Below, piece by piece: positions 34,066 through 43,111 of a stretch of 64,000 nucleotides of DNA. Source of the stretch: Sphingomonas sp. Root720 (GTDB taxonomy: Bacteria; Pseudomonadota; Alphaproteobacteria; Sphingomonadales; Sphingomonadaceae); the NCBI RefSeq assembly GCF_001428605.1, contig NZ_LMID01000001.1:310001-374000 (forward strand). Reading direction: 5' to 3'. Numbering within the stretch: the first letter of the stretch is position 1; the number at the start of each line of letters is the position of its first letter. Both the position numbers and the translations under genes were made by a program. The notes under the pieces were generated by a model that was not told the DNA's origin, searched no databases, and was given only the letters and a program-made list of their open reading frames with translations.

Positions 34066-35064
34066 TCAAAAAAGATTCTTTTTATAATCGTCCTTCAAAG
34101 CCTTATCCATGAGACCTGGGATCGAGGCCATGGCCGCCACGAGTTTAACCCCGACGCCTTTCTTGTACTTAAGGTGCGCGATCCCGATCTTCGTGGGATT
34201 GATACCTTCCGTGGGCGCACTGACCGGCCATAGGTCGGCTCGAGCGAGTGCAGGGCTGTGGCGCAACTCAACGGAGAGGTCTCTGATGCGCGTCGCCAAA
34301 GCCGGCACTTTGTCTTGAACAGCGAACTGGGAGCGGATCGCTTCATTCGTCGTGATCTGCGCGGTTCCTGACAGGCAGGCCACATTTGCGGTACCCGGAA
34401 TCAACAGCATGGCAGCCACCCTAGGCTGGGTTATGATGTTGCGAAAACTGTCCGCACGCCGATTACCGGGACGATCAGCGAACCATAGATCTTCTCCGTC
34501 GATATTCACCATCGTGCCAGCCTTGTCGCCCTTCGGACTCACGTCGGCGTGCCCCTGCGCGCTCATCGTGGCGAGCGCCATGAAGCGACTGGCCAGCGCG
34601 AATGCCGCGAGATCGTCCGGAGCAACGATATCGGCCGGTGGCGACCAGAATTCGGAACGCAGCAGCGCTTTTCCGCAATGGGTATAGCACTCCTCAACCG
34701 CCACGCGGATTTCGTCATCGAGAATCTCCACCACCTTGCCATTGACGCGAAGGATTTCAGTGATGCCGGGGAGCAGGAATATCGCGCCGAAACCGGCGCC
34801 CTGCCGGGCCGCGGAGGGATCATCGAGCATGGCCGAAGGCAGTCGGAGTTCGTGAACGTCCGTGCTTACGAAGCCTAGGCACCCTCCCCCCAAAGTTATC
34901 GCAATGCCCTGTTCGTCACCGAAGCCAAAAACGGCCAGCGGCGTCTTCGAGATCCAGGCGCGTGCGCCTTCGTCGAGAAAGTCGATCTCCTTCGTTTCGA
35001 TCATCGCTATGGGCTTGGCGATTACCTGCCGCAGCTCGTCGACGGTGGTTATCATATCGCTCAT
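34066..35064 (-). CDS. pyridoxamine 5'-phosphate oxidase-fold flavin protein
   Basis: The 332-residue protein carries, in its C-terminal half, a PNPOx-like split barrel: FMALATMSAQGHADVSPKGD, FADRPGNRRADSFRNI and VAAMLLIPGTANVACLSGTA. These match the FMN- or heme-binding PNPOx-related group, not true PdxH. An N-terminal part of about 150 residues (with FLDEGARAWISKTPLAVFGF) resembles a second, divergent split barrel. Its role is probably a flavin reductase or redox reaction of unknown substrate. It is divergent from the ligase at 35412, with a regulon box between. The C-terminus (KKNLF) abuts the IS relic but looks complete. Confidence 0.8.
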   Translation of the reverse strand: MSDMITTVDELRQVIAKPIAMIETKEIDFLDEGARAWISKTPLAVFGFGDEQGIAITLGGGCLGFVSTDVHELRLPSAMLDDPSAARQGAGFGAIFLLPGITEILRVNGKVVEILDDEIRVAVEECYTHCGKALLRSEFWSPPADIVAPDDLAAFALASRFMALATMSAQGHADVSPKGDKAGTMVNIDGEDLWFADRPGNRRADSFRNIITQPRVAAMLLIPGTANVACLSGTAQITTNEAIRSQFAVQDKVPALATRIRDLSVELRHSPALARADLWPVSAPTEGINPTKIGIAHLKYKKGVGVKLVAAMASIPGLMDKALKDDYKKNLF

Positions 35065-35411
35065 CTAGGACCTCGCCTGCTCGTGATCGGTAGAAGCGCG
35101 CTCACGGTGATCCGGTCACACGCACGCGTCATGGGTTCGGACCGATAGATAGCGCAACGGCTCCGTGGCAGCATGTGGCAAGCCCGCCATGCGATTTCGA
35201 TAATATGCCAATATTCCCTGCACGCTCCGCCACGCTCGATCTAATTCCGGCAGCGCGCGATAATAAACCGAACGGACGGTAATTCAATTGCGAAGCCGGC
35301 GCTTTTTACGTAGGCAGTCTCCGGTGAACTCGTCGAAGTTGCAGCGGCCGACCAATGTGACGGAAACCGAGATCCTCGAATTTCCGCCGGCGCATCGCGA
35401 AAGGAGCGAAG
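35065..35411. other. divergent promoter region with a regulon box
   Basis: These 347 bases separate the PNPOx-fold gene from the acyl-CoA ligase. An A+T-rich block at about 35200-35290 contains the 14-bp box described separately. No gene-like frame is present. The box is 202 nt from the leftward start and 131 nt from the rightward start, so either or both genes may be controlled. Confidence 0.6.
35267..35280 (+). promoter_or_regulatory. candidate TetR-type operator, box 1 (ACCGAACGGACGGT)
   Basis: The sequence lies in an A+T-rich context (TAATAA before, AATTCAATT after). It differs at one base from box 4 (ACCGACCGGACGGT at 52357) and fits the partly palindromic pattern ACCGxxCGxxCGGT shared by five sites. 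It sits upstream of the ligase-sulfatase operon. Confidence 0.55.
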
Positions 35412-37088
35412 TTGGAAGCCATGCCTACCCGCAAACCGCAACGCCGCTATGAAGATGCCGTTGCGACGTTCAGCCTGCAGCGTCTGGCCGCAGAGTTGAA
35501 TGGCGATCTTGAAAATGGCCTGAACGTCTGCATCGAATGCTGCGATCGTCATTGTGGAAATGATCGGGTCGCGCTGCGCTGGGTATCTGCCGACGGACGG
35601 CAGGAAAACTACAGTTTCGAGCAGCTGCGCGATATGTCGGCGCGGATCGCGAACATGCTCGCGCGACAGGGCATCCAGCCGGGCGACGTCGTGGCGGGAA
35701 TGTTGCCCCGCACCCCCGCCCTCCTCGCGACGGTCCTCGGTGTCTGGAGGCTTGGTGCGGTATACCAGCCTCTCTTCACGGCGTTCGGGCCAAAGACGGT
35801 CGAGCATCGCTTCAAGATAGCGGAAACGCGCTTCGTCGTTACCGACACGGCAAATCGCCCTACGCTGGCGGATGTTCCCAATTGCCCGCCGATGGCGACA
35901 TTAGCGGCCCCGGGGGCCAGCGCGCCTGCGGGCGACGTCGATCTTCGCGCCGCGCTGGCCGAGGGATCGGATAAATTCCAGCCTGTGATGCGACGCGCGG
36001 AAGACCTGTTTCTCATGATGGGCACATCAGGCACGGTGGGCCTTCCAAAAGCAGTGCCGGTGCCGACCAAGGCGCTTCTCGCGCTCATCACCTATATGCG
36101 AGACGCGATAGATCTGACACCCGAGGACATCTTCTGGAACATCGCCGATCCCGGGTGGGCCTATGGCCTCTATTACGCCGTCACCGGTCCACTCCTGCTC
36201 GGCAACGCCACGGCCTTCTATGACGGGGCTTTCAGCGTCGAGAGCACCTATCAGGTCATCGATCGGCTCGGGGTCACCAATCTTGCCGGCTCGCCGACCG
36301 CCTTCCGGCGCTTGATCGACGCCGGCCCGGATGCCGCCGCCGCCCTGAAGGGACGTCTGCGAGCGGTAAGCAGCGCCGGTGAACCGCTGAATCCCGAAGT
36401 CATCCGGTGGTTCGAAGCCAATCTGGCGGTACCGATCCACGACCATTATGGTCAGACGGAGCTGGCAATGGTGGTCAACAACCACCACGGATTGATCCAC
36501 AAGGTTCGTCAGGGATCGACCGGCTTCGCGATGCCAGGTTTCCGGGTCGCCGTGCTGGATGACGAGGGCCGCGAGTTGGGACCGCGCCAGCCGGGCATAT
36601 TGTCGATTGATATCGCCCGGTCGCCGCTGCACTGGTTCAGCGGGTATCTCAACCAGGAAACGCCCGCTATCGCCGGAGGCTATTACCGGACAGGCGATAC
36701 CGTCGAACTCGGGGATGACGGAACGATCTCCTTCATCGGGAGGGCTGACGACGTGATAACGTCGTCCGGCTACCGGATTGGACCGTTCGATGTGGAAAGC
36801 GCCCTCATCGAACATCCTGCGGTCACGGAAGCGGCGGCGATCGGCGTTCCGGATCCACAGCGCACGGAAATCGTGAAGGCGTTCGTCGTTCTCAGTGCCA
36901 GCGCGACGGCCTCTCCAGCGCTCGCCGAGAAGCTCAAGGCGCATGTTCGCGCCCGTCTCTCCGCGCATGCCTATCCACGCGAGATCGAATTCACCGCCGA
37001 ACTTCCGAAGACACCCAGCGGCAAGATTCAGCGAAATGTGATCCGCAATGCGGAAATCGCAAGGCGCGCCGCGCGGGGAGCGGAATAG
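35412..37088 (+). CDS. acyl-CoA synthetase (AMP-forming, acetyl/medium-chain type)
   Basis: AAGGAG at 35401-35406 suits a TTG start at 35412 (MEAMPTRK); an ATG at 35421 is the alternative. The protein has about 558 residues. LFLMMGTSGTVGLPKAVPVP is the P-loop region, in which TSGTVG replaces the usual TSGTTG. DHYGQTEL and GGYYRTGDTVELGDDG follow, and PKTPSGKIQRNVIR holds the catalytic Lys. It resembles the ACSM/acetyl-CoA synthetase-like group. It heads the sulfatase operon under box 1 and would activate the acid released by the pathway (inference). Confidence 0.92.
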   Translation: MEAMPTRKPQRRYEDAVATFSLQRLAAELNGDLENGLNVCIECCDRHCGNDRVALRWVSADGRQENYSFEQLRDMSARIANMLARQGIQPGDVVAGMLPRTPALLATVLGVWRLGAVYQPLFTAFGPKTVEHRFKIAETRFVVTDTANRPTLADVPNCPPMATLAAPGASAPAGDVDLRAALAEGSDKFQPVMRRAEDLFLMMGTSGTVGLPKAVPVPTKALLALITYMRDAIDLTPEDIFWNIADPGWAYGLYYAVTGPLLLGNATAFYDGAFSVESTYQVIDRLGVTNLAGSPTAFRRLIDAGPDAAAALKGRLRAVSSAGEPLNPEVIRWFEANLAVPIHDHYGQTELAMVVNNHHGLIHKVRQGSTGFAMPGFRVAVLDDEGRELGPRQPGILSIDIARSPLHWFSGYLNQETPAIAGGYYRTGDTVELGDDGTISFIGRADDVITSSGYRIGPFDVESALIEHPAVTEAAAIGVPDPQRTEIVKAFVVLSASATASPALAEKLKAHVRARLSAHAYPREIEFTAELPKTPSGKIQRNVIRNAEIARRAARGAE

Positions 37089-37144
37089 GTCGCAAGCTCG
37101 ACCGATGCCCTGCCGAATAGTCAATCGAAGCGCTGTCGCCCGTC

Positions 37145-37162
37145 CCCCGGCCCAGTCCGGGG
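37145..37162 (+). repeat. G/C hairpin between ligase and sulfatase
   Basis: CCCCGG (37145-37150) pairs with CCGGGG (37157-37162) around CCCAGT in the 109-nt gap between the two genes. No T-run follows, so it may adjust relative expression of the two genes rather than end transcription. Confidence 0.3.
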
Positions 37163-37197
37163 AGTCAAAGCGGGGTTCGATCCAAAGGAGCAACCTG

Positions 37198-38661
37198 ATG
37201 CAACCACAGGCCAAAACGGCGGAAGGCAGCCGCCACTTCATGCAGGGCAGACGCGCCTTTCTGCTCTCGAGCGCGGCGACAGCGGCTGCTTTTTTCACCG
37301 GTCCATCGATCGCCGTTTCACCGCGCCAGCCGAACATCCTTTTCATCCTCGCCGATGATCTCGGCTATGCGGATCTGAGTTGCTACGGACGCCGCGACTA
37401 TCAGACGCCGGCGATCGACTCGCTGGCGACACACGGCATGCGCTTCACGCAGGCTTATGCAAACTCGGCCGTATGTTCTGCCACCCGCGTGAGCCTCATC
37501 ACGGGCCGCTATCAGTACCGCCTCCCCGTCGGGCTCGAGGAGCCACTGGGACCGGGCAACATCGGGCTGCCTCCGGAACACCCGACGCTCCCGTCTTTGC
37601 TGCGCAAGGCCGGTTACACCACGGCGCTGATCGGCAAATGGCATCTCGGCGCCCTGCCGGATTTCGATCCGGGCAGGAGCGGATACGACCATTTCTGGGG
37701 TATACGCGGGGGTGCCGTCGATTATTTCACCCATAAGGCGATGGGCGCACCCGACCTCTGGGACGATCAGCACCAGATCCGCCAGCAGGGTTATCTCACC
37801 GACCTTCTGGGCGACAAGGCGGTCGAGTTCATCGGCGAGCATAGTCGTTCTGCCAAGCCCTGGTTCATGAGCTTGCATTTCACTGCTCCACATTGGCCGT
37901 GGGAGGGACCCGCCGACGAAGCGGAAGCGCGAAGACTGGACGAGAGCAGGTCGCCATGGGCCATCGCCCATTATGATGGCGGATCGTCGAAGACCTACGC
38001 GCAGATGGTCACCGGAATGGACCGGCAGATAGCGAGATTGATCGCGGCGTTGAAACGGCTGGATCTGGAAAAGGATACGATCGTCGTCTTCACCAGCGAC
38101 AATGGCGGCGAGCGATTTTCCGACACATGGCCGTTTTCCGGCCGAAAAACCGAACTCCTCGAGGGCGGCCTCCGCATCCCTGCCATAATCCGCTGGCCCG
38201 GGCGAATAGGCGAAGGTGCGATCAGCGATCAGATGATGGCTTCCATGGACTGGCTCCCGACGCTGCTCGCGATAGCGGGCACGAAACCGGACCCGGCATA
38301 TCCGCCGGACGGTATGGATCTCTCCCCCATATTGGCGGGCAGTTCCCCGGCTTCGAGAAGATTATACTGGCGCTATCTGAACATGAACCAGGAAGCGTGC
38401 CGGAGCGGCGCGTGGAAATATCTGAAAATCCTCGACAACAGCTTTCTTTTCAATGTCGTCGACGACCCGCTCGAACGCGCCAATCTGAAGGAACGCTATC
38501 CGGAGAAGTTTGCCGAACTCAAGGCCGCATTCGACAGCTGGAACAAGACGATGCTGCCGCTGAACCTCGCTGCGCGCACGGGAGGATCCACCGGCGCGGA
38601 AGTCGCCGATCGGTTCGGTGTGAGCGAGCGCCGCAACCTGCTGCCGACTTCGAAAGATTGA
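37198..38661 (+). CDS. Tat-exported sulfatase (type I, formylglycine)
   Basis: ATG at 37198 has AAGGAG 7 nt upstream and gives 487 residues. Residues 17-33 (GRRAFLLSSAATAAAFF) form a twin-arginine signal. NILFILADDLGYADLSCYG supplies the metal-binding aspartates D53 and D54, and C93-S-A-T-R97 is the formylglycine motif, with Ala instead of the commoner Pro (CxAxR type). GKWHLGALPDFDPGRSGYDHFW and FTSDNGGERFSD are further sulfatase blocks. It would hydrolyse a sulfate ester in the periplasm. No FGE or anSME maturase gene is in the window. Its operon partner is an acyl-CoA ligase, so the pathway substrate may arrive as a sulfate ester (inference). Confidence 0.93.
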   Translation: MQPQAKTAEGSRHFMQGRRAFLLSSAATAAAFFTGPSIAVSPRQPNILFILADDLGYADLSCYGRRDYQTPAIDSLATHGMRFTQAYANSAVCSATRVSLITGRYQYRLPVGLEEPLGPGNIGLPPEHPTLPSLLRKAGYTTALIGKWHLGALPDFDPGRSGYDHFWGIRGGAVDYFTHKAMGAPDLWDDQHQIRQQGYLTDLLGDKAVEFIGEHSRSAKPWFMSLHFTAPHWPWEGPADEAEARRLDESRSPWAIAHYDGGSSKTYAQMVTGMDRQIARLIAALKRLDLEKDTIVVFTSDNGGERFSDTWPFSGRKTELLEGGLRIPAIIRWPGRIGEGAISDQMMASMDWLPTLLAIAGTKPDPAYPPDGMDLSPILAGSSPASRRLYWRYLNMNQEACRSGAWKYLKILDNSFLFNVVDDPLERANLKERYPEKFAELKAAFDSWNKTMLPLNLAARTGGSTGAEVADRFGVSERRNLLPTSKD

Positions 38662-38747
38662 GTGGGTCGTCCCGCGCTTCGACCACTTGATAGTCAAAGA
38701 TTCCGCGAAGGAGGTGCGCCAAGGCCGGCGCAATCGCATATAACCCG

Positions 38748-38761
38748 ACCGACCGTTCAGT
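38748..38761 (+). promoter_or_regulatory. candidate TetR-type operator, box 2 (ACCGACCGTTCAGT)
   Basis: It lies between CGCATATAACCCG and TTTTTATTG, 145 nt upstream of the Baeyer-Villiger monooxygenase start. Thirteen of 14 bases match box 5 at 58060. It is the likely operator of the rightward operon at 38.9-44.6 kb. Confidence 0.6.
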
Positions 38762-38906
38762 TTTTTATTGCGGAGCGAATTCTTTGGGCATAGGATTGCG
38801 GTCGCACATCGGTTGGGTTGGCTTGGCAGGCGCCTGACGGCCGGAACCGCTGCTGCGAATCCAATGCTGCACCAAGCCCCGCAACCGCCGAACTGTAGGA
38901 ACGACG

Positions 38907-40745
38907 ATGATCGATAGTGGCACGAAGCCAGAAGTAAGCGAGGCCGAGCTTGAGGCCGCACGGGCCAAATATGCCGGAGAGCGCGACAAACGACTGCGAT
39001 CGGATGGAGAGGGTCAGTATATTCAGGCCAGCGGCGAATATGCCCGCTTCAATGACCTTGATCCCTATATTCAGAACAAGATCGTCCGCGAGCCGATGTT
39101 CGACGAGGTGCAGGTCGCGATTCTGGGCGGCGGCTTTACGGGGCTATTGATGGGCGCACAGATGCGCAACCGTGGCCTTGATGATTTCCGCATTTTCGAA
39201 GCGGCGAGCGATTTTGGCGGCGCGTGGTACTGGAACCGCTATCCGGGAGCCCAGTGCGACATCGAAGGTTATATCTACCTCCCGCTGCTCGAGGAAACCG
39301 GCTATGTCCCGCGGATAAAATACTCCTTTGCCGCCGAGATTTTCGAACATTGTCAGCGCGTGGCGCGGCAGTTCAATCTTTATGAGAAAGCGCTTCTGCA
39401 GACACGGGTAACCCGCGTCGAATGGCAGGAGGACATCCAGCGCTGGATCATCCACACCGGCCGTGGCGATCGGGTCAAGGCGCAGTTCGTCGTCATGGGC
39501 GCAGCCACCGGCAAGCCCAAGCTTCCAGGCATCCCGGGTATCGGCGATTTCAAGGGCACGAGCTTCCACACCAGCCATTGGGATTATGGGTTTACCGGCG
39601 GCAACCCCAACGCCGGTATATGGGATGTGGAATCCTCCGGAGGGGGCGCCACCGGAAAGCTGGATAAGCTGGCCGACAAGAAGGTTGCGGTGATCGGTAC
39701 CGGCGCCACGGCGATCCAGTGCATTCCCTACCTCGCCCGCGATGCGAAGGAGGTCTATGTCTTCCAACGCACGCCCAATGCCGTGGCCCTGCGTGGCGGC
39801 AACCCCGTGACCAGCAATGAGTTCATCCGCTCCCTTGAGCCAGGCTGGCAGAAGGAACGGCGGATCAACTTCGAAAAGGTCGTGAGCGGCCATCCGCTGG
39901 AAGACCTGGTCAACGACTGCTGGACCGACATGCTCAAGAAGAGCCGGTCCGGCCTGATCGGCAAGCCCGCCGCCGATGTCGCCAAGCTCGCCGAGATCAA
40001 CGACTATCTTCTGATCAAGGAATTCCATGATCAAATGGAGGAAATTGTTCAGGACAAGCAGGTATGCGAGCTGCTCAAGCCCTGGTACCGGCCGGGCTGC
40101 AAACGCCCCGGCTTCAATGACGAGTATCTCGCGGCCTTTAATCGCCCCAATCTGCATCTCGTCGACGTGGCTGCATCGAAGGGCGTCGACCGCATTACCG
40201 AAACGGGCTTGGTAGCCAATGGGAAGGCGTATGACGTCGATCTCATCGTGTTCGCGACCGGGTTCGAAATCACCATTCAGAACCTGCGCCGCGGCATGGA
40301 CATCGATGTGGTGGGCAGGGATGGCATCTCGCTGTACGACCATTGGGGCGATGGGTTGAAAACGCTTCACGGCCATTCGACCGTCGGCTTCCCCAACTTC
40401 TTCTACGTGGGCTTTTCCCAAAACGCCTTCGCGTTCAACCAAGGACTCATTCTGGATGAGCAGACCGAACATGTCAGCTACATCATCGAGGAAGTGCTGA
40501 AGCGCGGAGCCGAGATAACCGAGGTCGAACCTGGCGCGGAAGCGCAATGGGTGAGCACGATCAGGGACAATTCCCGTCTCAACCGAGAGTTTCTCGAGGC
40601 GTGCACGCCAGGATATTACAACAACGAGGGCGCCCTCCGCGGCGGGGTGCTTTCGGAAGCCTATAGCCCCGGCATCATCGCTTTCCTGGACCTCATGGCG
40701 GAATGGCGTGCGGCCGGCGATCTGCAGGGTTTCAAGCTAAGCTGA
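38907..40745 (+). CDS. Baeyer-Villiger monooxygenase (flavin-containing, type I)
   Basis: The 612-residue protein has an N-terminal extension of about 65 residues, then the FAD Rossmann motif AILGGGFTGL (74-79). The Baeyer-Villiger fingerprint follows as F215-K-G217-TSF-H221-TSH-W225-D226, and the NADPH motif VIGTGATAIQ at about 255. The length and extension resemble 4-hydroxyacetophenone and steroid-type monooxygenases. It turns a ketone into an ester or lactone with NADPH and O2. It heads an operon with VOC, crotonase, SDR and ligase genes under box 2. An alpha/beta-hydrolase under box 5 could open the product. Confidence 0.94.
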   Translation: MIDSGTKPEVSEAELEAARAKYAGERDKRLRSDGEGQYIQASGEYARFNDLDPYIQNKIVREPMFDEVQVAILGGGFTGLLMGAQMRNRGLDDFRIFEAASDFGGAWYWNRYPGAQCDIEGYIYLPLLEETGYVPRIKYSFAAEIFEHCQRVARQFNLYEKALLQTRVTRVEWQEDIQRWIIHTGRGDRVKAQFVVMGAATGKPKLPGIPGIGDFKGTSFHTSHWDYGFTGGNPNAGIWDVESSGGGATGKLDKLADKKVAVIGTGATAIQCIPYLARDAKEVYVFQRTPNAVALRGGNPVTSNEFIRSLEPGWQKERRINFEKVVSGHPLEDLVNDCWTDMLKKSRSGLIGKPAADVAKLAEINDYLLIKEFHDQMEEIVQDKQVCELLKPWYRPGCKRPGFNDEYLAAFNRPNLHLVDVAASKGVDRITETGLVANGKAYDVDLIVFATGFEITIQNLRRGMDIDVVGRDGISLYDHWGDGLKTLHGHSTVGFPNFFYVGFSQNAFAFNQGLILDEQTEHVSYIIEEVLKRGAEITEVEPGAEAQWVSTIRDNSRLNREFLEACTPGYYNNEGALRGGVLSEAYSPGIIAFLDLMAEWRAAGDLQGFKLS

Positions 40746-40804
40746 GCGGCAATTGGCGGCGTATCTTCGACCATGCGACAAACCAGCGTCAACAGGAGTG
40801 AATC

Positions 40805-41233
40805 ATGATCGATAGAATTGGTCATATCAACATCCGCACAACCATGAAGCATTTCGAAGATACGCTTGAATTCTACGAACGCCTGATGGGTCTCAAGCGC
40901 GCCGAGGGAATGGCGATGCCTGACCCGAACAATATCTGGCTGTTCGCGGACAATGGCCGCGCGATCGTCCATGTCAACGCGATCGAAGAAGGTGGCGATG
41001 TCGAGCCGGATGGCGTGAGCACCGGTCGCATCAACCATGTCGCCTTCGATTGCCGCGATTATGATCTGGCCATTTCCCGCCTGAAGGAAATGAACCTCGA
41101 CTATGAGCGTTACGAGACGGCAGTGAAAGATCTCGTGCTGCTGGTTACCAAGGATTCGTACAACAATATCATCATCGAACTTTCCTTCGGTGCGGATACC
41201 GTGGTGCGACCCGATCTGCAAAAAGCCGTATAA
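40805..41233 (+). CDS. VOC-superfamily protein (glyoxalase/extradiol dioxygenase fold)
   Basis: The 142-residue protein has two beta-alpha-beta-beta-beta units. Candidate metal ligands are H7 (IDRIGHINIR), the His in GRINHVAFDC and the Glu in NNIIIELSFG, the spacing seen in glyoxalase I and single-domain VOC proteins. It could isomerise, epimerise (methylmalonyl-CoA epimerase type) or cleave a pathway intermediate. The ribosome-binding site is AGGAG about 8 nt before the ATG. It is second in the monooxygenase operon, 59 nt downstream, and a strong hairpin follows it. Confidence 0.85.
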   Translation: MIDRIGHINIRTTMKHFEDTLEFYERLMGLKRAEGMAMPDPNNIWLFADNGRAIVHVNAIEEGGDVEPDGVSTGRINHVAFDCRDYDLAISRLKEMNLDYERYETAVKDLVLLVTKDSYNNIIIELSFGADTVVRPDLQKAV

Positions 41234-41251
41234 ATTCAGCGACGAAACAAT

Positions 41252-41273
41252 GCCGCGGCATGGGTGCCGCGGC
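41252..41273 (+). terminator. 9-bp hairpin after the VOC gene
   Basis: GCCGCGGCA (41252-41260) and TGCCGCGGC (41265-41273) form a perfect stem around TGGG, 18 nt after the VOC stop and 84 nt before the next start. No T-run follows; it may partly terminate or protect the upstream mRNA. Confidence 0.45.
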
Positions 41274-41357
41274 GTGGTGGACCAATGTTCTCATAGTCGC
41301 GGCAGCAGCATCACGCTGCCGCACATCATGAAGAACGCCGCCAGAGAGAGATGCGAA

Positions 41358-42158
41358 GTGGAAAGATTCCAGACGATCCAGGTCGTTCAAGACGGCGCGG
41401 CGGATTGGTTGACGCTCGACCGTCCAGACCAGCTCAATGCCCTCAACGACCTCATGATCGAAGAGCTGTCGGCATATTTCTCCGCTTTGCAGAGCGACCA
41501 TTCGCGTCGTGTCGTCGTCCTTCGCGGCGCTGGTCGGGCATTTTGCGCGGGCCTCGACCTGAAGAGCTTCCGGGCCCACGGCTCCGGCGATGCCGGGGCA
41601 CCCGACGAAAAGCCACGCCCCTACCTCCCCGACCTCATTCTCAAGATGCGTTCCTGTCCGCAGCCCATCGTGGCGCTCGTACATGGGGCAGCCTGCGGCG
41701 GCGGCTTCTCGCTGGCATTGGCGGCGGACATCCGCATCGCCGGCCATAGCGCGAGGATGAACCTCGCTTTCGTGAAGCTCGGTGTTTCGGGATGCGAACT
41801 GGGCAGCAGCTATTTTCTTCCGCGTATGGTGGGGCTTTCAGTGGCGTCGGAATTGATGATGACCGGCCGCTTCATCGGCGCCGATCGCGCGTTGCGCACC
41901 GGGCTCGTATCGGAAGCGACCGATGATGCCGATCTCGAAAGCGCCGCCCGCACGCTGGTGACCGACCTGCTGCGCACTTCACCGACAGGTCTGCGCAAAA
42001 CCAAGGAAACGCTCAATCTCGCGATGAAGCTCAACGAATTGGGCGCGATCATCGAAATCGAACAACACACCCAGCTCATGTGCATGAACAGCCCCAATTT
42101 TGACGAGGCGGTTTCTGCGTTCAACCAAAAGCGCGAGCCGATCTTCGTCGGCGTGTAA
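41358..42158 (+). CDS. enoyl-CoA hydratase/isomerase (crotonase)
   Basis: GTG at 41358 with GAGAG upstream gives 266 residues (MERFQTIQVVQDG); an ATG at 41328 would add ten. LRGAGRAFCAGLDLKSF and HGAACGGGFSLALAADIRIA are the oxyanion-hole regions, and KLGVSGCELGSSYFLPR is the active-site loop of the EchA12-like type. It hydrates or isomerises an enoyl-CoA. It is third in the Baeyer-Villiger operon; the SDR follows 15 nt later and would oxidise the product. Confidence 0.9.
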   Translation: MERFQTIQVVQDGAADWLTLDRPDQLNALNDLMIEELSAYFSALQSDHSRRVVVLRGAGRAFCAGLDLKSFRAHGSGDAGAPDEKPRPYLPDLILKMRSCPQPIVALVHGAACGGGFSLALAADIRIAGHSARMNLAFVKLGVSGCELGSSYFLPRMVGLSVASELMMTGRFIGADRALRTGLVSEATDDADLESAARTLVTDLLRTSPTGLRKTKETLNLAMKLNELGAIIEIEQHTQLMCMNSPNFDEAVSAFNQKREPIFVGV

Positions 42159-42173
42159 TCGGAGTTGCGAGAT

Positions 42174-42992
42174 ATGGACTATGGGAGCAGGCGGCTGGAC
42201 GGCAAAAGCATCGTCGTGGTCGGGGCCGGATCGATGGGCCTGACAGGATGGAGTAACGGGAAAGCCTGTGCTGCCGTCTATGCTCGCGAAGGGGCGTTCG
42301 TGACATGCGTCGACTATCACCTCGATCGCGCCGAGGAGGCGGCCCATGTCATTACCGCCGAGGGCGGCCGGGCGATCGCGCTTCGAGCGGATGCGGCCAA
42401 TCAGGCGGATATGCAATCCGTCGTGACGAAAGCGCTTTCTGAGACGGGTCGGATCGACGTCATGCACAACAATGTTGGCGTGGGTAGATCCAAAGGCCTT
42501 CCCGATGAGGTCCCGCTCGAGGACTGGAACTTCGAAATGACGCAGAACATCACCTCCGCCTATATGGGGACGCGGGTGGTGGCGCCGACAATGCGTCAGC
42601 AGGGTGGCGGCGTCATCATCAACACATCCTCCCTTTTCGCGCTGCGGTTCATCAAGCGCGCGACGACCGCCTATTCGGTCAGCAAGGCTGGCGTCGAGGC
42701 GCTGACCCGTTCCTGCGCGGCATTTTACGGACGGGACAACATTCGCGTGAACTGCATTCGGATCGGCTTTTCCGAAACTCCCGCTGCCTTGCGCTACCTC
42801 GACACCTCGACGACCGAGGAGGAGCGCCAGGCGCAGCTCGACAAGACACGTACGAAGGTTCCGCTACGGGGCGAGCACGGCACGGCCTTTGATGTTGCTC
42901 ATGCTGCGGCGTTTCTCGCGTCCGATCTTGCGGGCCATATCACCGGCGTCATCTTGAACGTCGATGGCGGTCTCGAATGCGCTGCGATATGA
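42174..42992 (+). CDS. short-chain dehydrogenase/reductase
   Basis: ATG at 42174, with GGAG 9 nt upstream, gives 272 residues. The cofactor loop reads VVVGAGSMGLTGWSNGKACA, unusual in that GAGSMG with a longer insert replaces the normal TGxxxGxG. The later features are standard: HNNVGVG for NNAG, TAYSVSKAGVEALT with Tyr/Lys, and VILNVDGGLE at the end. This variant form occurs in a subgroup annotated as SDR in aromatic and steroid clusters. It oxidises an alcohol, probably the hydroxyacyl-CoA from the preceding crotonase (inference). Confidence 0.88.
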   Translation: MDYGSRRLDGKSIVVVGAGSMGLTGWSNGKACAAVYAREGAFVTCVDYHLDRAEEAAHVITAEGGRAIALRADAANQADMQSVVTKALSETGRIDVMHNNVGVGRSKGLPDEVPLEDWNFEMTQNITSAYMGTRVVAPTMRQQGGGVIINTSSLFALRFIKRATTAYSVSKAGVEALTRSCAAFYGRDNIRVNCIRIGFSETPAALRYLDTSTTEEERQAQLDKTRTKVPLRGEHGTAFDVAHAAAFLASDLAGHITGVILNVDGGLECAAI

Positions 42993-43111
42993 GCAGGCGA
43001 TCCTGACCTTTCAGAAGAACGGGTGAAGCCTCCTGTCATCGAGACGGGCCGCGCTCCGCAATGACCGAACGACAATATTGGCGAATAACGCCTCGAACGG
43101 AGAGAGACGTC

